Assembly (NCBI GenBank): GCA_021821605.1
Contig: JAKACG010000003.1
Location: 1-27,808, forward strand
DNA length: 27,808 bases
From: Microcaldota archaeon
GTDB lineage: Archaea; Micrarchaeota; Micrarchaeia; Micrarchaeales; CABMGC01
Reading direction: 5' to 3'
Position numbers and translations under genes: made by a program. The stretch's first letter is position 1, and each line of letters opens with the position of its first letter. Shown here one piece after another: positions 24,231 to 27,808 of the stretch. The notes below the pieces were generated by a model. That model was not told the origin of the DNA. It saw only the letters and a program-made list of their open reading frames with translations, and did not search any database.

Positions 24231-24929
24231 TTATTTTCTTCCAGAAACAATATATGCGACTCCAGTTTTAAGTTCTGTATATTTTATTTCTTTGAAACCT
24301 GAACTGCTTAAGATCTTTATTAGCCTTTTTTTATTAAATTTAAGTATGCTTGAAACAAGCCAAAAGTATGCTTTTCTATCAACAAAAAAACCTATTATGC
24401 GCATTAAGAATGAATATATTCTAAAGAAAAATGCTTTTGATTTTTCATCAGGAACTGCCATGTCAACAAAAATAAATTTCCCGTTGTTTTTAATTATTCT
24501 TTTTAATTCTGTCGAAAAAACCTCTAAATTGTCTAAATTTCTAAGTGCAAACCCAGATATCACCAAGTCAAAATAATTACTTGGATAGCCAGTTTTCATA
24601 GCATCAGAAATTTCAAATGATATTTTATTAGATCCTGCTAAAACTGCTTTTTTCTTTCCTAAATCAAGCATCTCTTTATTAAAATCCATGGCTATTAACT
24701 TGTATTTTTTACCTAGTTTATCCAATTCTTTTGAGAGCATTATTGCAAGATCTCCGGTGCCGGTAGCTAGATCGAGTATTATAGGATGATCAATTTTAGA
24801 AATGGCTTCTATAGATTTCATTACAGTTTCACTACGCCAGTTTTTGTCTATACCTAAGCTAAAAAGATGATTCATTAAATCATAATGTGAGGACACCTTT
24901 GTAAAAATTTTATTTATTCTTATGCTCAT
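24231..24929 (-). CDS. UbiE/COQ5 family C-methyltransferase
   Basis: A 232-residue class I SAM-dependent methyltransferase. The N-terminal INKIFTKVSSHYDLMNHLFS and GIDKNWR are the UbiE/MenG signature. Motif I is LDLATGTGDLA, MDFNKEML is the acidic motif, and FDLVISGFALRNLDN holds the family-specific Arg-Asn. It methylates the ring of menaquinone- or ubiquinone-type precursors. The ATG at 24929 fits the family N-terminus; a GTG at 24938 would add three residues. The upstream CPBP gene ends 13 bases before, so they may share a transcript. The stop abuts that of the polyprenyl synthase, consistent with one quinone module on both strands (inference). Confidence 0.9.
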   Translation of the reverse strand: MSIRINKIFTKVSSHYDLMNHLFSLGIDKNWRSETVMKSIEAISKIDHPIILDLATGTGDLAIMLSKELDKLGKKYKLIAMDFNKEMLDLGKKKAVLAGSNKISFEISDAMKTGYPSNYFDLVISGFALRNLDNLEVFSTELKRIIKNNGKFIFVDMAVPDEKSKAFFFRIYSFLMRIIGFFVDRKAYFWLVSSILKFNKKRLIKILSSSGFKEIKYTELKTGVAYIVSGRK

Positions 24930-24942
24930 CTTAAACACAATT

Positions 24943-25563
24943 TTATATTACTAATACTGGAAGGAAAATTATTATTGCTTCTATCCACGCTACATGTGCT
25001 ATGGCTGACCCTATTATGCCATACTTTTCTGCTATTAAACTAGTAACTAAACCTACAAAAAACGCAGCCAATACTAGTATTGGATTTAACGTAGAAAGAT
25101 GTATTAAACCATAAAAAATTGATGAACCAAGCCATGGAACTTTATTAAATATCTTTGATTTTTTTCTAATTAAGCCTTGTACGCCGCCTCTCCAATATAT
25201 CTCTTCACATATGCCTATAACCGCAAGTAGAATAAATAGAAATATTGTCTGTGCTTGAGAGTATATCAAAGAGTATATTTCTCTAACATATATAACTGTG
25301 CCAGTAAGTATAGTCAGATAATATCCACCAAGGAAGATAAGATAAAGAATTACTGCGCCCAACGATCCGAATAAAAGTATTTTTTTAATGCTTCCGCTCT
25401 TAACTTTTATATTTTTTTTATACTTGGCCAATGTAAAAATAGCAAGTATTAGAGTTGAAATTGACATAGCATATACAAAATAATTGCTGAAAATTATAAA
25501 TGACATTGGCCATAATATAAGCGGCAATGCAAGGTATAGATACTCATATTTTTCCAATTTCAT
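24943..25563 (-). CDS. CPBP family intramembrane metalloprotease (second copy)
   Basis: A 206-residue multi-pass membrane protein of the same family as the gene at 9882. Motif 1 is EEIYWRGG (Glu120, Glu121, Arg125), motif 2 contains FYGLIHLST (His155), and motif 3 is SAIAHVAW (His about 190), so the catalytic set is complete. About six hydrophobic segments. It lies four bases downstream of the dehydrogenase gene and just upstream of UbiE. The substrate is unknown; the context gives no clear functional link with either neighbour. Confidence 0.85.
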   Translation of the reverse strand: MKLEKYEYLYLALPLILWPMSFIIFSNYFVYAMSISTLILAIFTLAKYKKNIKVKSGSIKKILLFGSLGAVILYLIFLGGYYLTILTGTVIYVREIYSLIYSQAQTIFLFILLAVIGICEEIYWRGGVQGLIRKKSKIFNKVPWLGSSIFYGLIHLSTLNPILVLAAFFVGLVTSLIAEKYGIIGSAIAHVAWIEAIIIFLPVLVI

Positions 25564-25567
25564 TATC

Positions 25568-26602
25568 TCATCTCCAATGCTTAAGTATTATCTTTCCAAA
25601 AGCCTTAGAGCTTTCAAGAAGATCTTGTGCTTGTGCAGCCATACCTATGTCAAATGATTTGTATATTATAGGCTTTATGTTTTTCTTTTTTGCAAACTCT
25701 ATGGAATTATCCAAATCAGACTTACTTGCGTTATGCGTTCCGAATATAGAAATGTTTCGCAGATACAGTCGTCTAACATTTAAGCTTGATGTAGCTCCTG
25801 CAAGAACTCCAAATGAGATAATTCTTGCATTATAAGCAGCCATCTCTACGGTATCACCAAGATTATTGCCCATTGAATTTATTATTATATCGGCTCCAAC
25901 TCCATTTGTTATTTCCATAACTTCTTTAATTATATTTGTAGCATTGTCCTGTTTTATTACAAAGTCTGCGCCAATAGCCCTTAATTTTTGCATTTTTTCA
26001 TCGCTTCTTGTTAATGCTATAGTTTTTAACCCTAATGCCTTTGAAAATTTTATTGCAAAAAGTCCAACATTGCCAGTTGCGCCTAGAACTACTATAGTTT
26101 CTCCTTCAGTAGCATTGCCCAAACCTTTGATGTTGCGCCAAGCCAACGAAGCATGAAGTGGCATAGCCGCAATCTCTTCGTCTGTAAAGTTAGATGGTGC
26201 TTTTGAAACTATTCGCTCTGGAACCGTAATAAACTCACCATAGCTTCCATTAATATGAAGGCCAAAGCATTTCCATGAAGGACATAATTGTTCATGACCT
26301 GAAATACAATATTTACAACTGCCACAACCATAAACGGTATTTGAGATTACCTTTTCACCTTCATAAAACTTTTTTACATTGCTCCCGACAGCTTCAATAG
26401 TTCCGTAAACATCTGTACCTGGAACATGTGGAAATGGAATGTTCATTCCTGGAACTCCCCTTCTTACCATTAAATCAAGAGTGTTTACAGATGTCATCTT
26501 CAATTTTATCAGTATTTGGTCTGGAGCAGGAACTGGAGTATCTATTTCAATTTGTTTTATAACGTTTGAGGTTCCGTTTTCATAAAAACCCATGGCCTTC
26601 AT
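25568..26602 (-). CDS. zinc-containing MDR alcohol dehydrogenase-like oxidoreductase
   Basis: A 344-residue medium-chain dehydrogenase/reductase. The structural-zinc loop is intact (CGSCKYCISGHEQLC, four Cys). The cofactor-binding Rossmann motif is VVLGATGNVGLFA, suited to NAD(P). The usual catalytic-zinc ligands are missing: the Cys position reads SVNTLDLM and the GHE position reads GTDVYG, so it is more likely a quinone-oxidoreductase or enoyl-reductase type than a classic alcohol dehydrogenase. The ATG at 26602 follows GGTGATAAA (26603-26611), which outranks the longer frame from 26668 that would overlap the AK6 gene. Substrate unknown. Confidence 0.88.
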   Translation of the reverse strand: MKAMGFYENGTSNVIKQIEIDTPVPAPDQILIKLKMTSVNTLDLMVRRGVPGMNIPFPHVPGTDVYGTIEAVGSNVKKFYEGEKVISNTVYGCGSCKYCISGHEQLCPSWKCFGLHINGSYGEFITVPERIVSKAPSNFTDEEIAAMPLHASLAWRNIKGLGNATEGETIVVLGATGNVGLFAIKFSKALGLKTIALTRSDEKMQKLRAIGADFVIKQDNATNIIKEVMEITNGVGADIIINSMGNNLGDTVEMAAYNARIISFGVLAGATSSLNVRRLYLRNISIFGTHNASKSDLDNSIEFAKKKNIKPIIYKSFDIGMAAQAQDLLESSKAFGKIILKHWR

Positions 26603-26627
26603 TTTATCACCAACTCTCAAATAATTT

Positions 26628-27191
26628 TTAACATAAATATTTATTATAATTAATTTGATTAAGTTCATTCAATAAATCAAATTCTTTTGATATAACAGTA
26701 TCTCCATTTATTATCTTTAAAGCTTGTTTTAATACTTGTTTTTTGTTTCCAAGTAATTCATATACATTAGTATAATTTTTAAGTGCCATTACACCGCAAT
26801 AATCAGTAGCTTCAGAAAGTATATTCTCTGAAATTTTCTTTAAAGGATACTTACGCGCTTTAAGTCGTAATTCAAGTTGTTTTATGTGTGAACGCAAAAC
26901 TATGACAGTTGCACCTTTTAATTTCATTTCGCATAGTAAATGCCCTTCTAGAATAATGTATTTTTTATTTTTTATATTATTTTTATTAATAACTGCCAAA
27001 ATAGATCTATTTAATTTTTTAATATTCACAGGAAACGCGCCGTCGATATCTTTTTTTATAAGAAGGCCTTTATCTTTTGCAATATTATTTGCGCTTATAA
27101 CTATGCTGTTCTTAAGTCTTTTTGAGATGGATCTTGCAAGAGTAGTTTTTCCAGTACCTGGAACACCAGTTATTACATATATTTTTGGCAT
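26628..27191 (-). CDS. AK6/Fap7-type adenylate kinase
   Basis: A 187-residue P-loop kinase. Walker A is GVPGTGKTT near residue 10. ILEGHLLCE and VIVLRSHIKQLELRLKARKY then KKISENILSEATDYC match the AK6/Fap7 (Hcdr) family, including the Arg-rich lid and the EN-x-x-x-E helix. AK6/Fap7 has adenylate kinase/ATPase activity and acts in small-subunit ribosome maturation with uS11. The frame opens at 27251, but those 20 residues overlap the upstream gene; the ATG at 27191 gives the family N-terminus MPKIYVITG, follows TTGGTAAC and leaves a 13-base gap. The C-terminus ends just before the dehydrogenase gene. Confidence 0.87.
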   Translation of the reverse strand: MPKIYVITGVPGTGKTTLARSISKRLKNSIVISANNIAKDKGLLIKKDIDGAFPVNIKKLNRSILAVINKNNIKNKKYIILEGHLLCEMKLKGATVIVLRSHIKQLELRLKARKYPLKKISENILSEATDYCGVMALKNYTNVYELLGNKKQVLKQALKIINGDTVISKEFDLLNELNQINYNKYLC

Positions 27192-27204
27192 TATGTTACC
27201 AATC

Positions 27205-27807
27205 TCATTTTGAGGTTTTGAACAGTTCAAGCTGATTGGAGAATCCTTCAAGCCTAAAAAGTATAGTGTCCTTTGAGTTTTCTATATCTAATATTATACT
27301 TTCAGGAGGTTTTATAGTAAGTATATACGCCCTATCTGAAGAAAAAATCCACGAACCAAGCGTATGATCATGATACTTGCCAGAAATATCTCCGACGTAC
27401 TTAGATTTTGAAAGCAATTTGCCTATAAGAAGCTCTATAGAAGGATCATATTTTTCTATTATTATACTCTCCCTGTTGTTTTCGGTGACCTCTAAAGAGT
27501 ATGGTTTTATAAAAGGTACATCAAGCAGTGTTGCTTTTTCGGTTATAACACTTGACATTTTAGCAAAATTTACACTTGAGCTTTCAAGTTCTTTATCAAG
27601 CTTTTCTTTATCTGAACTAAATGCAAGAAACACAGAAGAAAAATACTCTTCTACAGCTTCTTTTGCTTTTTTTAACGATTCATTAGCTGAAGGTTTCGAC
27701 GCATAGGTAGTTGGATTTAAAAGCAGATTACGCAATTTAAAGCTTGAGTCTTTAAGTATAGTTTTGTCTATTCCTTCAATAAAACTATCTGTAAGATCAT
27801 CCCAATC
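27205..27807 (-). CDS. unknown protein, N-terminus outside the window (partial)
   Basis: The frame stays open to the window edge, so at least 200 residues are seen and the start lies beyond base 27808. A TTG at 27735 is not needed as a start, because the codons upstream (DWDDLTDSFIEGIDKTILKD) read on without interruption. The visible part has an alpha-helical, acidic region (KAKEAVEEYFSSVF, SSDKEKLDKELESS) and a beta-rich C-terminal half (residues such as KYHDHTLGSWIFSSDRAYIL). There are no cysteines or membrane spans. It ends 13 bases before AK6 and is probably in its operon. I do not recognise the family. Confidence 0.7.
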   Translation of the reverse strand, partial: DWDDLTDSFIEGIDKTILKDSSFKLRNLLLNPTTYASKPSANESLKKAKEAVEEYFSSVFLAFSSDKEKLDKELESSSVNFAKMSSVITEKATLLDVPFIKPYSLEVTENNRESIIIEKYDPSIELLIGKLLSKSKYVGDISGKYHDHTLGSWIFSSDRAYILTIKPPESIILDIENSKDTILFRLEGFSNQLELFKTSK

Positions 27808-27808
27808 C

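Noticed and set aside
9882..25563. Two CPBP proteases as part of a toxin or bacteriocin system
   Set aside because: Neither copy has a nearby small precursor peptide, ABC exporter or immunity-like partner, so no system is supported.
26603..26668. Longer N-terminus for the MDR dehydrogenase
   Set aside because: It would overlap the AK6 gene, and GGTGATAAA lies directly before the ATG at 26602.
27192..27251. Longer N-terminus for AK6
   Set aside because: It overlaps the upstream partial gene and precedes the family start MPKIYVITG without similarity to AK6.

Overview
The window looks like chromosomal DNA from an AT-rich, densely packed archaeon. The archaeal assignment rests on an aIF5A with a hypusination site, ribosomal proteins S24e and S27ae, a replication factor C large subunit, archaeal/eukaryotic-type PheS and PheT, an archaeal-type tRNA methylthiotransferase, an AK6/Fap7 kinase, an archaeal-style tRNA-Glu, and TATA-like boxes 25-35 bases ahead of many starts. 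Low GC, very short intergenic gaps and Asn-rich surface proteins would suit an ARMAN-type lineage (Parvarchaeota/Micrarchaeota) or a Thermoplasmata relative. That placement is inference; no rRNA is present to settle it.

Layout. 1-2580 (+): the end of an upstream gene, an AIM24-family protein, a NUDIX hydrolase, a multi-pass membrane protein and a two-cluster ferredoxin. 2596-3882 (-): tRNA methylthiotransferase, divergent from a 63-residue zinc-ribbon-like protein and an Asn-rich membrane-anchored surface protein (3980-5198, +). 5208-8363 (-): IleRS, divergent from a CDP-alcohol phosphatidyltransferase and a GT2 glycosyltransferase (+). 9882-11616 (-): a translation block (aIF5A, S24e, S27ae) ending in a CPBP membrane protease. 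11788-13737 (-): a large Ig/PKD-like surface protein, divergent from an ankyrin-like protein. 14566-15693 (-): an isopropylmalate/homocitrate synthase-family enzyme. 16019-16177 (+): a 52-residue conserved-looking protein. 16247-16669 (-): a Cys-rich SHOCT membrane protein, divergent across a hairpin-rich gap from a class I isoprenoid-synthase-like protein. Then tRNA-Glu(CTC) (-), RFC-L (+), PheS-PheT (-), UbiA prenyltransferase and polyprenyl synthase (+) facing UbiE methyltransferase and a second CPBP protease (-), and finally an MDR dehydrogenase, AK6 and a partial unknown gene (-).

How genes work together. UbiA, a polyprenyl diphosphate synthase whose chain-length residue is small, and a UbiE-type methyltransferase together look like the tail-making, attachment and ring-methylation steps of a respiratory quinone pathway (inference). 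The CDP-alcohol phosphatidyltransferase and GT2 enzyme suit polar-lipid head-group or glycan assembly. The tRNA charging and modification enzymes, ribosomal proteins, aIF5A and AK6 are core translation. The least explained items are the ankyrin-like/Ig-like divergent pair, the DDxxD-bearing isoprenoid-synthase relative at 16952, and the structured gap at 16731-16894. I saw no CRISPR array, insertion sequence or clear mobile element.
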